DNA of 64,000 nt from Eriocheir sinensis (GCF_024679095.1 NC_066577.1:4512501-4576500); one strand, 5' to 3'. Counted from the stretch's first letter, positions 31,008-43,023 are shown. Notes: generated by a model from the sequence alone, not told the origin. Translations and numbers: made by a program.

Positions 31008-31457
31008 TTAACCCGGTGGTAGCAGCGGGGATCATGTTTCTTAATGGTCCCTCTAAGCGAGAAAAATGAGAAAAAATCATCCCTCACACAAACCATTTCA
31101 TAATATATATCAAAGCATTTGTGTTTTGGGGGGTTATATCATGGCACAAATTTGCCCCGTCGCTGCTACACGGTAAAGCCACAAATCTGGCCCGTCGCTG
31201 CTACACGGTAAAGCCACAAATTTGGCCCGTCGCTGCTACACGGTAAAGCCACAAATTTGGCCCGTCGCTGCTACACGGTAAAGCCACAAATTTGGCCTGT
31301 CGATGCTACACGGTAAAGCCACAAATTTGGCCCGTCGCTGCTACACGGTAAAGCCACAAATTTGGCCCGTCGCTGCTACACGGTAAAGCCACAAATTTGG
31401 CCCGTCGCTGCTACACGGTAAAGCCACAAATTTGGCCCGTCGCTGCTACTGGGTTAA
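31008..31457 (+). mobile_element. TTAA-flanked tandem-repeat element, copy 1
   Basis: TTAA at 31008-31011 and 31454-31457 bounds the element. The left terminus is CCCGGTGGTAGCAGCGGGG and the right is CGTCGCTGCTACTGGG, imperfect inverted repeats. A unique part of about 130 bp (GTTTCTTAATGGTCCCTCTA, ATTTCATAATATATATCAAA) is followed by about nine 35-bp units (CGGTAAAGCCACAAATTTGG then CCCGTCGCTGCTACA). TTAA targeting with CCC-type tips is the rule for piggyBac-like elements. No transposase is encoded. Confidence 0.75.
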
Positions 31458-31498
31458 TCAAGGAAACGATTGTGCTAGGAAGAAAGGGTGAATAAAAA

Positions 31499-31573
<75 letters not shown>
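31499..31573. repeat. (TA)n at the duplication junction
   Basis: A 75-bp uninterrupted TA tract separates the two duplicated units. Unit 2 begins within its last bases (ATATGGCATC). Confidence 0.93.
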
Positions 31574-31580
<7 letters not shown>

Positions 31581-31925
31581 CGTGGCCATGGTCGGCGGTA
31601 AACGTGGGTGGGCGGGGTCGTCACCGAGCGGCGAGATGCAGGACGATTTTTTTTAGCATGTTAAAAAAAAAATCGGGGCCGGACAGGACAGTTGTTAGAA
31701 ATCACAAAACGTGATTAGAACGCCGTCAGGTGGGATCAGACGCTGCCAAGCGGGGATGAGCCCCCGTCTGGAGGCGTTAAACGGGATGAAAACGGTATGA
31801 AAATTGCGCGCCCCGTGTGGCACCGTCGCATCGTCCGCGGAACTCAATCTTTATTATCGTAGAGTAACTAAGTGAAGCATCAAAGTGTAAAAAAGTACCA
31901 AGGATGACCTAAAAATCGATGCAAA

Positions 31926-32475
31926 GTGGAACAGGTCACAAGAAGAGGAAGAATAGTGATTGTTGATATCCTGGTTATATACGTACATTATATACATACA
32001 TACGTCATCATTTGCTTTCATAATGATATTGTAAATAAACTTTGGTGCGACAGATTCCGACAAGCAGTCGACAAAAGACACGGTACCGCGTCGAAATTCA
32101 TGTATGTATTCAGGATGGGATGTCTCACGATACTGGGATGTCTCATGACACCACGCCGGTCCCCAACCACCCCTCAACATCATTCAACAGCATTAAATCA
32201 ACAACATTCAGGCTGCACCAGCTTTGTTGGACGAAAATGGAATAAGCTCCCGCCTTCAGTGGTCCAGTGCAACATGAATAACTCGTTAAAAAATATGATC
32301 GCCATTTCCTCCACCTTAAAATTCACTAAGTCACTAAGTTAGTGCAGCTTTGTTGACCATTAGGCCATTTGTTTTATTGCTGTATCATTTAGCTTTAAGG
32401 ACAGACCACCTAGTCTGGACCATAGGGTCTGTGTGCTCTGAATATCTATGCAAATCTATGTGGAGCTCACAAGAA
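31926..32475 (+). pseudogene. LINE-B 3' end with 3' UTR (unit 2)
   Basis: Nearly identical to the unit 1 copy. One difference is an extra AGCTTTAAG-type block before GGACAGACC near 32392, which the tail at 37890 also has. Unit 2 therefore keeps the older 3' UTR form. Confidence 0.75.
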
Positions 32476-32930
32476 TATAACACGACATGGGTTAATGTGG
32501 ATGTTTTGTGAGCAGTACCGTGTCCTCGTGTCAGGGTGAACGGACTGTAGACCATGATTTGGCTACATTGTTTGCTGTTGATTTGTTTGATAATGAAGCA
32601 CATAACACAATTAAATGCGTATCGACAAATGATAATATCAAGCATAGGAAAACAATGAAACACCTGGGTGCATAACAGATGAGTGTCCTATATTCCACAC
32701 AGAGATAAATGAACGATTAGATGAATACATAAATAAAGAAGTAGAACAAAGGTAATAAGGACGACGCTCTATTCATCGTAAAAAAAAATATATGACGGGG
32801 CCACGGAGATCCAGAACACGAAATCATCGAAATCTTAACTCAGCTTTCATTTCCTGCAGATTTGTACTTAAAGCCATCTAAAACACTCTCAAAGTATTAT
32901 AGTGGAGCGAAATGGCATTATCACGCGCTA

Positions 32931-33236
32931 ACTCGACACAATCTTCCAAACAACTATCCCCTATTCTTCGACAACACTCGGCTGTCACCTTCAACACTAA
33001 ATATCCTCGGTCTATCCTTAACTCAAAATCTTAACTGGAAACTTCACATCTCCTCTCTTACTAAATCAGCTTCCTCGAGGCTGGGCGTTCTGTATCGTCT
33101 CCGCCAGTTCTCCCCTGCACAGTTGCTATCCATATACAGGGGCCTTGTCCGCCCTCGTATGGAGTATGCATCTCACGTGTGGGGGGGCTCCACTCACACC
33201 GCTCTTCTGGACAGAGTGGAGTCTAACGGCCGTAGT
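32931..33236 (+). pseudogene. LINE-A reverse-transcriptase fragment (unit 2)
   Basis: Open through LGVLYRLRQFSPAQLLSIYR and GLVRPRMEYASHVWGGSTHT to LLDRVESN, where the MITE interrupts it. It lacks the TAG nonsense codon of unit 1 and has in-frame loss of a few residues (SPSTLN versus SPSSTLN; RQFSP versus RQFFSP). Confidence 0.82.
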
Positions 33237-34108
33237 ATTAATCTTTCCCATTCCTTTTCCATCCCCATCCTCATACGCGGGTGTGGGGTATGTGTAAACC
33301 GCACCATCCCTTTCCCGTTCCCGGCGGGCCAGACAAGACCAACCCGCAGGTCATAATAATGTTGGCAACACTTTCAAACCAATGTATACAGAAAACGAGA
33401 TAAATAATGCATTTTTCACACACCATTGTATTCATATACATCATATATCATAAAACAAAACAATAGGGTAATTGATCTACAGGTAAATAACAGGTAACGC
33501 GGGTAAGTTAATTTATGAGACAGGTTGGTATCCATGACTGGTCACACACACCCGGGCAGCCATGGGGCAGCCACATCCCTAGGGGTTGCCAGGTCGTGTC
33601 AATGGTGGCATTTTTGTCTTAATTCAAGGTGGTCACCAAGAAATGCCCTTTTTTATGGTATATGTTAAGTATTAGTATAATAATGTCATATTTAGTCATC
33701 TATCTGCCGTCATTTGCCATTTTAGGGCAATTATAAAGGAATCTTCAGGAATAACTGTATGTTTACAATCAAATGGAAACACAAGAGTCTTTACAAACTA
33801 AAATAAATATAATAACTTCGGCAAAGTTTGCGATACAATATCAGTCATAGAAATATTCTGATACTTTTCAATATATTTTCTTCTATAATAACAAATGGAA
33901 CACTATTTATTCATGAAATATACGAAGGGGAACCTAAAGATGTCCTGCCTCGCACCCCGCGGAGTCAACACTTTTTCGACCCCATCCGCTCTCCCTCCAT
34001 GTAGGGTTCATCAACCCCAACCCCCCGGGGACGCTTAAAGCTGCGGCTCACAGCCAAGGGAAAGAGAAGGGATGGGAACGGGAATGGGGGAGATTAATAC
34101 TACGGCCG
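33237..34108 (+). mobile_element. Harbinger-type MITE copy C
   Basis: Same ends and same insertion point as copy B, with TAA at 33234-33236 and 34109-34111. It was duplicated with the block rather than inserted independently. Confidence 0.85.
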
Positions 34109-34300
34109 TAATGCTCCTCGTCTTATCAGCTCTCCTCCTCTTACTGATAGTCTTCTACCTCTGCTCTTTCGGCCACCTCTTCGGAGTCTTTACCGTAGCA
34201 GCGAGTAGCGGGATTTTTTTATTGTTTTCCTTTTTTATGCCCTTGCGCTGTCTCCTTTGCTGTAAAAAAAAAAATAATAATAATAATAATAATTTTAAGG
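34109..34300 (+). pseudogene. LINE-A 3' end (unit 2)
   Basis: Counterpart of 29215-29395. The A-run here has become (AAT)n at 34272-34293, a microsatellite born from a poly(A) tail. Confidence 0.72.
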
Positions 34301-34494
34301 CGGGAGTGTGGCGCAACATTTTACCTCTGGATTTCAGTGATTGTTGTGGCTGAGTTCGTGCGTCTTACCACCACGTGCTTGTCGTTATAGTCAGACTCAG
34401 CTATGAAGTGCGTTTGGGCGGTCCGAGCGGACTTCATATTTGTGTCGGTACAGCCTACACTTGGCAGGAGGCACGCGTGGTGGCATCACTGTGA

Positions 34495-34735
34495 ATCTCG
34501 AGTCTCAGGTCGGTATTCTCAGACACTCCCGCTTCTTCCAAACGCCAAAATGGAGATTAATCGGGTTTTCATATTCATGGTACAGAAGAAGGGTCACACT
34601 ACCATCAGAGTCATTAAACTACCCCTGTAAATGCCCAGAACGCCTACGAAAGCCTTGTCAAATATGTGTACTTGGTCGACAAAAGGTTTGAGAATACGGG
34701 GGTCAGCAACTCTCAGGACACGTGGGCTCTGCCGC
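34495..34735 (+). repeat. dispersed repeat X (unit 2)
   Basis: Counterpart of 29590-29830 with a few substitutions. Confidence 0.75.
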
Positions 34736-34907
34736 TCTGAGTTGCGCCGGGAAGGGAGGATTTGTTGAGGAAATGGAATCCCCCGCCGATAACGTGACAT
34801 TCTGTTGAGCCTACGCAGTGATCGAGGTAGTACAGTTTATGTTCCTGGCACAGTTTGTGTTTCGAGGCAGATTTGACTCTCTACATAATTTTCACATTTG
34901 GACGTAT

Positions 34908-35018
34908 CCTGGCGCCACTATAAACACTTGCCTGCGCCATGACGAGCTGGGGCCGAATACCATCAAGACCCCTCAAGCAAGCCTACCGAAGCTATAGGCA
35001 TAGACGTAAAAAAAAATT
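34908..35018 (+). mobile_element. SINE-B, 5'-truncated (unit 2)
   Basis: Counterpart of 30003-30117 with a shorter A-tail. Confidence 0.75.
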
Positions 35019-35456
35019 CAGAAAAGTATGTATACATTCAGGAACCGTGCTTGAAAATTATACGTCTGAAAATAGCTGAGCACTAAAGGAGTTGAAGGGA
35101 AATAAGTGTGAGAAAATGTATATGCCCTACTTTATTTAGCCCTCGTTTTCGTGTGTTTGTTCTTACACCATTGTTGCCAATTTATGCTAATGGTATGCAG
35201 ACATGAAATGATGGTGTCAGGAAACAGGGTGGGAGCGAGGTGTGTGAACTGTGGGGTCCAGTTTACTCACCTGCAGGGTCTCGCAGCACTCTGGTTTTAA
35301 CGATATGAGTCTAACCTACTTACATGTTACCCGTTTTTAAGTTTTAAGATAACAGTTCGCGCCTTAAACTTAACGCTTAACACCAACTACTTTAATAAGG
35401 TAAAAAACACCTTAAAACGGTTAACATAAATGGTGGCAGCGGTGGGGATATATATA

Positions 35457-35727
35457 GATCAAAACCAAGCTCTCCCTCCTCCCCTCCCTCCTCCTTCCTC
35501 TCCTCCTCCTTGTTCCCTTCGTCCTTCTCCTTTTCATCTTTTTCTTTCTCCTTATTCCCTCTCTTTCCCTATCTTCTTATTCTTTCTTCTCCTCCTTTCC
35601 TTCTCTTCCTTTCCCCTCTACTTCTCTTTCTCTCTCTTCTCCATTTTCTCCCTCTCTTACTCTTTCTCCTTCCGTACCAGCCTCTTTCTCTCCTTCTCCT
35701 CTCCCTCTATTCCTTTTCGTGTAGATT
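35457..35727 (+). repeat. CT-rich tract (unit 2)
   Basis: Counterpart of 30560-30830, identical apart from small changes at its start. Confidence 0.85.
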
Positions 35728-35903
35728 TGTATAGGCTTAAATCTATACAAAGCACTTAAAAATCATTGAAAAGTAGTTAATAGCTATACGTAAGAAATTC
35801 TCTGCATGAGCTTAAAGTCTTGACGATTCCCACATTCTTACCCTCGTATTATCAAATTTTGGGGCTCTTAAAGACAAAAAGAATGAGAGAGGAAAAATAG
35901 GAA

Positions 35904-36249
35904 TTAACCCGGTGGTAGCAGCGGGGATCATGTTTCTTAATGGTCCCTCTAAGCGAGAAAAATGAGAAAAAATCATCCCTCACACTAGCCATTTCATAAT
36001 ATATATCAAAGCATTTGTGTTTTGGGGGGGTTATATCATGGCACAAATCTGGCCCGTCGCTGCTACACGGTAAAGCCACAAATTTGGCCCGTCGCTGCTA
36101 CACGGCAAAGCCACAAATTTGGCCCGTCGCTGCTACACGGTAAAGCCACAAATTTGGCCCGTCGCTGCTACACGGTAAAGCCACAAATTTGGCCCGTCGC
36201 TGCTACACGGTAAAGCCACAAATTTGGCCCGTCGCTGCTTCTGGGTTAA
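35904..36249 (+). mobile_element. TTAA-flanked tandem-repeat element, copy 2
   Basis: Same flanks and termini as copy 1 (TTAA at 35904-35907 and 36246-36249) but with only about 5.5 units of 35 bp, against about nine in unit 1. Since the two units share ancestry, the array length changed after the segmental duplication. Confidence 0.75.
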
Positions 36250-36477
36250 TCAAGGAAACGATTGTGCTAGGAAGAAAAGGCGAATAAAAATTAATATATG
36301 AATCAGAAAGAAAGAAAGAAAGATAGAAAGGAAGAATTAGGAAAATGAGTGTGAGGAGAAAAAAATAGAAATAATGTTAGGGAATTTTGACGTAACCTTC
36401 AGGGATAAAATGAAGGTTCTGGTTAATTGATGGCTTGCTAAGGTCACGCAGGATGACTCAGTGTACCTTAGCCAGCT

Positions 36478-36484
36478 CCTCCTC

Positions 36485-36515
<31 letters not shown>

Positions 36516-36571
36516 TTTTTCTTGATTCTCTATTTGTTATTATTGTTTTTGTTTTGCTTTCTTGTTCTTGG

Positions 36572-36606
<35 letters not shown>

Positions 36607-37072
36607 TATTTCTTCATCTTCTTTTTCTTCTTACCTGTTCTTTTTGTTTTTGGTCTTGTTTTTGCTCGTTTTCTTCTTCTTCTTCTTCTTCTTCTTCTTC
36701 TTCTTCTTCTTCTGTTTCTTCTTTTTCTTCTTTTTCTTCTTCTTCTTCTTCTTCTCGTTCCTCTTGTTCTTGTTCATATCGTTCTTGTTTTGTTCTCTTC
36801 TCCTTCTTCTTCTTCTTTTTCTTCTTCTTCTTCTTTTCCTTCTTTTTCTCGTTTATCATATTGTTCTTGTCTTGTTCTCCTCCTCCTCCTCCTCCTCCTT
36901 CTTCTTCTTCTTCTTCTTCTTCTTCTTCTTCTTCTTCTTCTTTTCCTTCTTTTTCTCGTTTATCATATTGTTCTTGTCTTGTTCTCCTCCTCCTCCTCCT
37001 ACTCCTTCTTCCTCTTCTTCTTCTTCTTTTTCTCGTTTATCATATTGTTCTTGTCTTGTTCTCCTCCTCCTC

Positions 37073-37112
<40 letters not shown>

Positions 37113-37128
37113 TTCTTCTTCTATGCAC
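36478..37128 (+). repeat. (TTC)n / polypyrimidine tract
   Basis: Interrupted TTC and TCC trinucleotide runs. A block TTTTCTCGTTTATCATATTG, followed by TTCTTGTC, recurs at about 36846, 36951 and 37029, so part of it is a higher-order repeat. Forward frames are poly-Ser, poly-Phe and poly-Leu; reverse frames are poly-Glu/Lys. None is a gene. Confidence 0.93.
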
Positions 37129-37308
37129 TGAATTTTATTTCCTCACTTTCTCAGACATTCTTTTGTTTTCTCTTTTCCTTTCCTTTCTTTCCCTCCCTTT
37201 TAGCCTATTATTAGTGTCCTCTTTCCCTTTTTCCGGCTCTCATGTGAATTTTTCTAATGCACTTTCCTCGTTCTTTTAATTCCATATTTTATTTACTGCT
37301 ACGCCTCG

Positions 37309-37396
<88 letters not shown>

Positions 37397-37427
37397 GTGT
37401 ATGTGTTGTTATTTTGTTTTCTGTTTA

Positions 37428-37660
<233 letters not shown>

Positions 37661-37774
37661 CTCTATCTTCTAGTTTCCTTCTTTTTCCTCCTCTTCCTCT
37701 TTTATCTTCCATTGGTTTTCTTCTTCTTCTTCTTCCTGCTCCTCTTCCTCCTCTTCCTCTTTCAGCATAATATT

Positions 37775-37870
<96 letters not shown>

Positions 37871-37889
37871 TAATGTAAAATCACTTAGG

Positions 37890-38120
<231 letters not shown>

Positions 38121-38127
38121 TTAAACA

Positions 38128-38892
38128 AATCCCCTTCCTCTTTCCTCCCTTCCTGTATCTTCCCCTCCCCCTTCCCTACCCCCTCCCTATCCCCCTTCCC
38201 TCCCCTCCCCCCCCTCCCCATTCCCCATTTCCCCATTCCTCAGCGCGTTGCAGACCACAAAGGTTACGTACGTGTCTATCTCATTGCCATATCCCTTCCC
38301 TCCTCACCCATACCCTCCCCTCCCTTCCCTCCCCACCCATACCCTCCCCTCCCTCTACCTCCATCCCTTCTCTCTCCTCATCCACTTCCTTATTATTGAT
38401 GTTGTTCTTTTGTACCTTCAATTGATGGTCTCGTCCCTTCCCTTCCCTTCCCTTCTCTCTTCTCCTCCTTCCTCCCATCTTCGCTTTTTCTATTTCACTT
38501 TCCTTCCTTTCCTTTCCCTTCCCTTGTCTTCCTTTCCCTTTCCTTCCCTTCCCTTTCCTTCTCTTCCCTTCCCTTCCCTTCCCTTCCCTTCCCTTTCTTT
38601 CTCTTCTCCTCTTTCCTCCCATCTTCGCTTTTTCTATTTCACTTTCCTTCCTTTCCCTTCTCTTCCCTTGTCTTCCTTTCCCTTTCCTTCCCTTCCCTTT
38701 CCTTCTCCTCCTTTCCCTTTCCTTCCCTTCCTTCTTTTCTCTTCCCATCTCTTCCCTTCCATTCCCTTCCCTTACCTTCCCTTCTCTTCCCTTCTCCTCC
38801 CTTCTCCTCCTTTCCCTCCTTTTCACTTCCCCTCCGTTCCTTTCCCTTCCCTATCTTTCTCTTCCCTTCTCTTTTCCCTTCTCTTCCCTTCT
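38128..38892 (+). repeat. CCTTC/CCCTTT pentanucleotide-rich tract
   Basis: Runs of CCCTTCCCTTCC with a higher-order repeat: CCTCCCATCTTCGCTTTTTC and TATTTCACTTTCCTTCC recur near 38470 and 38613. Frames on both strands are compositional (Pro/Phe/Ser or Arg/Lys/Gly/Glu). Confidence 0.92.
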
Positions 38893-39264
38893 TCTACTTA
38901 CATAAGAACATAAGGAGTCTGCAAGAGGCTTCTGTGAACCTAACCCCACCTAACCTTACTAACGAAGAATTCATCTAACCACTTTTTGAATGTATCTCTG
39001 GTATTGGCACTCACAACATGACTTTCCAGGCCTGTTCCACTCATACACGACTCCACTGGCGAACCAATTCTTGCCTGAATCTGAATTTATCCAACTTAAA
39101 TCCAATATCATGTGTCTTACCCGGCTCTCGTACCATGAAACATTAACATATACCTTGATAAAGTCTTTCATCCATTCATAAAGTAAGGTCACGTTTCCTC
39201 GCACCTTTCGCCTCTCTATAAAATCATTTAGAATGTAGATCAAAATGTTGGTGTCAACCTTCAT
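38893..39264 (-). pseudogene. LINE-C-like 3' end, reverse orientation
   Basis: On the minus strand, LDLSWINSDSGKNWFASGVV then YEWNRPGKSC is a decayed form of the F--RVV--WN-L---V ORF2 ending. The 3' UTR GAGGAGT-like block matches 26260-26297 (AAGAGGC...AGACTCCTTATGTTCTTATG in the reading direction, split here). The 97-codon frame has no stop but the conserved residues are eroded. Confidence 0.6.
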
Positions 39265-39439
39265 ATGGGAAGTTTCCCAACCCGGGAATCAACAGAATTG
39301 AACTAATGCGCTAAACACAACTTGAGGATGACTTCAGCGCTTCTTTTGCTAACCCTCCTTGAGACGAAACCCAGTGCCCTGTTTGCACGATTATTACCCT
39401 GAATGCATTGAGCCCTTGGACGGAGATCAGCTCATTAAA

Positions 39440-39767
39440 GCCCCGTTCACACTGTGCCAACTCTGGGCCACGACTACCCACGACTCTAGGGTACACGAGG
39501 TCTTGGGTGTTGATGTGAAAGGGTCGGGCATGTCTTGAAAGAGGTCTTGAGACTGTTGCCGAATGCTGCGCTGACGCCGTGACGGGAGTCTGGAGTCGTG
39601 AGGGTTAGAACGACATGCTGGCCAGACAGTCGGCAAGACACCAAGACCCTAGTAAAACCTCCCCCCCCCCTCCCCCCCCCATCCTTCTTAGAGCGTGGAA
39701 ACCAACTTATCAAATGGAAAAGTCGCTGAGTTGTCGTGGCCCAGAGTCGGCACAGTGTGAACGTGGC
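39440..39767. mobile_element. Harbinger-like MITE, GCCCCGTTCACAC family, copy 1
   Basis: Begins GCCCCGTTCACACTGTGCC and ends GGCACAGTGTGAACGTGGC. Inverted ends are about 35 bp, with TAA-type flanks (CATTAAA left, TTAAAAG right). It is homologous along its length to 52731-53061. A C-run of 10 plus 9 at 39660-39679 lies inside. Confidence 0.78.
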
Positions 39768-39964
39768 TTAAAAGGCTCAAAAATCCCTCTCACACCTAGA
39801 CCTCCTTAGGGGAATGTCATTTAAGCTATATTCATGTGAAGGGCTATTCCTACCCACACTCAGAATCCTACACTTCCCGACACAGAACTTCGCCCTCCAC
39901 TTCCCGCCCAGTGCATCCTCGAGAACACTAGCACCGTGGCTGACAAGTTCACATCTGTTAAGCT

Positions 39965-40108
39965 TTCGTAGGGGTTTGGGGCATTTCCAGGGATAGTTTT
40001 ATGACCCTGGGGATAGTTTGATCATTCTTCGGTGCCGTGAACCTACAAAAACACTCATTGGGACGCGATTCATCTCCTTTTCGGACTTTGGAAGTAGTTG
40101 ATGTGAGG
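39965..40108 (-). repeat. dispersed repeat X, reverse copy
   Basis: Shares CTTTCGTAGG, GCATTTCCAGGGATAGTTTTATGA (trimmed) and GCCGTGAACCT with 51360-51450. It ends at the tip of the next MITE. Confidence 0.65.
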
Positions 40109-40110
40109 GG

Positions 40111-40570
40111 CTAAGTCTGTGTACACCAAGTCAAGTCACTCTGCTTCGAAACTGCGACCGGTACGCGCAGGAGGCGGTTTTGGGTCGGAGCAGCGGGATG
40201 ACGTCACTTGGAGCCAAAAAAAAATACCCGTCAGTTCAGGGGTGACTAAAGTTGGGGCCGTGTGTGCACTCTGGATGTGCATTCTCGCCTTCTTTCACAG
40301 CGCGTTCAGGCAAGCCACTGACGAAAAAATATGTCTTTTTATTGTCCTATTGCGTGACTGTAATTCCAATGCCTACAAACGGCGGTGTGGGGTGTGAGGG
40401 AGGGCATGATGAAGTGATTGATTTAAATTAGTCTGCCTTTCATCATTTTCTCTAAATCCCTGTTTCTACATTCTCTTGTTTGGCTCCAAGCAGTGTCACG
40501 CATAAACCACGCCTCGGCCGTGTCTCCTCCCACAAACCTGCGTATGACTTGACTTGCTGTATATAGACTT
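40111..40570 (+). mobile_element. CTAAGTC-ended TIR element, copy 1
   Basis: Left tip CTAAGTCTGTGTACACCAAG, right tip TGACTTGACTTGCTGTATAT then AGACTT. The interior of about 400 bp carries GTACGCGCAGGAGGCGGTTT, a short A-run and CCACGCCTCGGCCGTGTCTC. The right tip has lost its last bases. No open frame. Full copies lie at 53259-53720 and 60693-61159. Confidence 0.75.
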
Positions 40571-40617
40571 TGCCCCGACCCTTCTATTTCAATTACTCTG
40601 GCGATCTTTGTGTCACC

Positions 40618-41474
40618 CGCCGGCCCTTCCCTTCCCTTCCCTTGTATGCCTGGTCCTCCCCTTTCTTGTATTATGATTATTCCTATCGAGTCTTTTTTAT
40701 TTCTTCCGTTTCTTCTCTTCCCTCCATTTCTTTCCCACGTTGTAGACTATTATTTTCCTTCCCCTCCCTTCCCTTACCTTCCGTCCTCTCCTTTCTTGTG
40801 TCATATTCCTATCGTCTCATTTTCCATATTCCGTTTCTTCTCTCCCCTTCCCTTCCCTTCCTCTTTTCTCTCTTTCCCCTCCCTTCCCTTCCCTTCCTCT
40901 TTTCTCTTTTTCCCCTCCCTTCCCCTACCTTCCGTCCTCTTCTTTCTTGTGTCATATTCCTATCGTCTCATTTTCCATATTCCGTCTCTTCTCTCCCCTT
41001 CCCTTCCCTTCCTCTTTTCTCTCTTTCCCCTCCCTTCCCTTCCCTTCCTCTTTTCTCTTTTTCCCTCCCTTCCCTTCCCTTCCGTCGTCTCCTTTCTTGT
41101 ATCATATTCCTATCGTCTCATTTTCCATATTCCGTTTCTTCTCTCCCCTTCCCTTCCCTTCCTCTTTTCTCTCTTTCCCCTCCCTTCCCTTCCTTTCCCT
41201 TGTATGCCTTCCGTCCTCTCCTTTCTTGTATCATATTCCTATTTACTCTTTTATCTCTTCTCTCCCCTTCCCTTCCTTCCTCTTTTCTCTCCATCATATC
41301 ATATCATCGTCCCTTCTTTTCACTGTTCTTCCTTTTCCTTCCCTTCACTTCCATACTCTTTTCCTTCTCATCCCTTTCCCTTTCCTTTCCTTTCCCTTTG
41401 CTTCATTTTCTTTCCCTTCTCTTCCATTTCTTTCTATTCTCTTTTTCCTTCTCCTTCTTTTCCCTTCCCTTCCT

Positions 41475-41480
<6 letters not shown>
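40618..41480 (+). repeat. CCTTCC tract with a ~150-bp higher-order repeat
   Basis: CATATTCCTATCGTCTCATT then TTCCATATTCCGT recurs at about 40800, 40951, 41101 and (diverged) 41230, joined by CCCTTCCCTTCCTCTTTTCT. The spacing is 151, 150 and about 130 bp. Frames are Pro/Phe/Ser/Leu compositional. A (GT)n tract follows at 41480-41514. Confidence 0.9.
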
Positions 41481-41516
<36 letters not shown>

Positions 41517-41529
41517 ATTGTCTATAGTT

Positions 41530-41606
41530 AAATCTGATGCATTTGCTAAAAATTGTTTTGTCTGACGCTAATGCGCAATAAATTTATCAAACAACAACAA
41601 CAACAT
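41530..41606 (+). mobile_element. retroelement-like 3' tail
   Basis: ATGCGCAATAAATTTATCAA followed by ACAACAACAAC resembles a LINE/SINE end with an AATAAA signal and a (CAA)n tail. The body is missing. Confidence 0.4.
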
Positions 41607-42200
41607 CCCTTCCCTTCCCTTCCCTGCCATTCCTTTCCCTGCCATTCCCTTCCCTGCCATTCCCTACCCTTCCCTTCCCTTTCCCTTCACTTCCCTGCCA
41701 TTCCTTTCCCTGCTAATCCCTTCCCTGCCATTCCCTTCACTTCCCTGCCATTCCCATCCCTTCACTTCCCTTCCCTGCCATTCCTTTCCCTGCCATTCCC
41801 TTCCCTGCCATTCCCTTCCCTGCCAATCCCTTCCCTTCCCATCCCTTCCCTTCCCTTCCCTTCCCATCCCTTTCCTTCCCTTCCCTTCCCTGCCATTCTC
41901 TTCCCTTCCCTTCCCTTCCCTTCCATTACCTTCCCTTCCCTGCCATTCCCTTCCCTGCCATTCCCTTCCCTGCCATTCCCTTTCCTTCCTTTCCCTGCCA
42001 TTTCCTTCCCTTCTCTGCCATTCCCTACCCTTCCCTGCCATTCCCTTCTCTTCCTTTCCCTGCCATTCCCTTCCCTTCTCTGCCGTTCCCTTCCCTGCCA
42101 TTCCCTTCCCCGCCAATCCCTTCCCTGCCATTCTCTTCCCTTCCTTTCCCTGCCATTCTCTTCCCTTCTCTGCCATTCCCTGCCATTCCCTTCCCTTCAT
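41607..42200 (+). repeat. CCTTCCCTGCCATTC minisatellite
   Basis: Units of about 15-17 bp (CCCTTCCCTGCCATTC) with frequent variants, about 35 units. The minus strand reads as Gly/Lys/Glu/Trp-rich peptide, a repeat artefact. Confidence 0.92.
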
Positions 42201-42306
42201 ATCAGTTACTTTATATTAATTTTCTCTGTTGCCTGATATTCATATTTTATTTATTTCTTTATTTATTCTATCTATCTTATTAATAATATCTTTAGTTAGT
42301 CAGTCA

Positions 42307-42530
<224 letters not shown>

Positions 42531-42532
<2 letters not shown>

Positions 42533-42824
42533 CCCGGTAGCTCAGGGGTAAAGCGTCTGCCTCACAACCAGAAGGACCGGGGTTCAATTCCTCGGCCGGG
42601 TGAAGATAAGTTGGGTTTGTCTTCTTTCACGTGTAGCCCCTGTTCACCTAGCAGTGAGTAGGTACGCGACGTATGGCGAGGAGTTGTGACCTCGTTGTCG
42701 CGGCGTGTTGTGTGTGAGTGGTCTCAGTCCTTCCCAAAGATCGATACTACGAGCTCTGTGCTCTTCCGTAGGGGAACGGCTGGCTGTCTCGAGAGTGACC
42801 CGCAGCAGACCAAGAGGTCAATTA
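42531..42824 (+). mobile_element. SINE-A, tRNA-derived, copy 1
   Basis: GGCCCGGTAGCTCAGGGGTA (box A), CTCACAA at the anticodon-loop position, GGGTTCAATTCC (box B). A 200-bp body follows with TCTTTCACGTGTAGCCCCTG and ACGAGCTCTGTGCTCTTCCG, ending ATTACACACA. The head resembles tRNA-Met/Val. Box A has lost bases of the D-loop, so it is not a functional tRNA. RNA polymerase III would transcribe it from the internal boxes. Confidence 0.85.
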
Positions 42825-43023
42825 CACACACACACGCTATACACGCCACCATCACCACCACCAACACGCCTACACCACACCCATACCACGTGTCCATCAC
42901 CATCAACACCACCACCACCATCTCCACTACTACTACTACTATTACTACTACTACTACTACTACTACTGCTGCTATTACTATTACTGTCACCACCTTCAGA
43001 GAGAGAGAGAGAGAGAGAGAGAG
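42825..43023. repeat. mixed (AC), (CAC/ACT) and (GA) tracts
   Basis: AC run, then CACCAC and TACTAC trinucleotides to 42,985 and GA dinucleotides to 43,023. Confidence 0.9.

Larger units (their letters stand above)
26693..31498 (+). repeat. tandem segmental duplication, unit 1
   Basis: The block from ATATGGCATC to GAATAAAAATGAATATATA recurs almost base for base at 31574-36290. It contains, in order, a LINE-B 3' end, a LINE-A fragment split by a Harbinger-type MITE, repeat X, a SINE-B 3' fragment, a CT-rich tract and a TTAA element. Differences from unit 2 are scattered substitutions and small indels plus array length. Unit 1 has a TAG at 28249-28251 in the LINE-A frame where unit 2 has TTG. 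Confidence 0.93.
31574..36290 (+). repeat. tandem segmental duplication, unit 2
   Basis: Second copy of the block described at 26693, in the same orientation and order. It is about 80 bp shorter, mainly because its TTAA element has fewer 35-bp units. After 36290 the sequence leaves the shared block at AATTAATATATGAATC. Confidence 0.93.

Noticed and set aside
40570..42236. 331- and 227-codon Pro/Ser/Phe-rich frames
   Set aside because: CCTTCC-type repeat translation, with alternative frames equally open.
42531..42604. tRNA gene at the SINE-A head (and at 48254)
   Set aside because: The cloverleaf is imperfect (D-loop loss in copy 1, weak anticodon and acceptor pairing) and it is fused to a repeated body that ends in (AC)n, so it is a SINE promoter rather than a tRNA gene.
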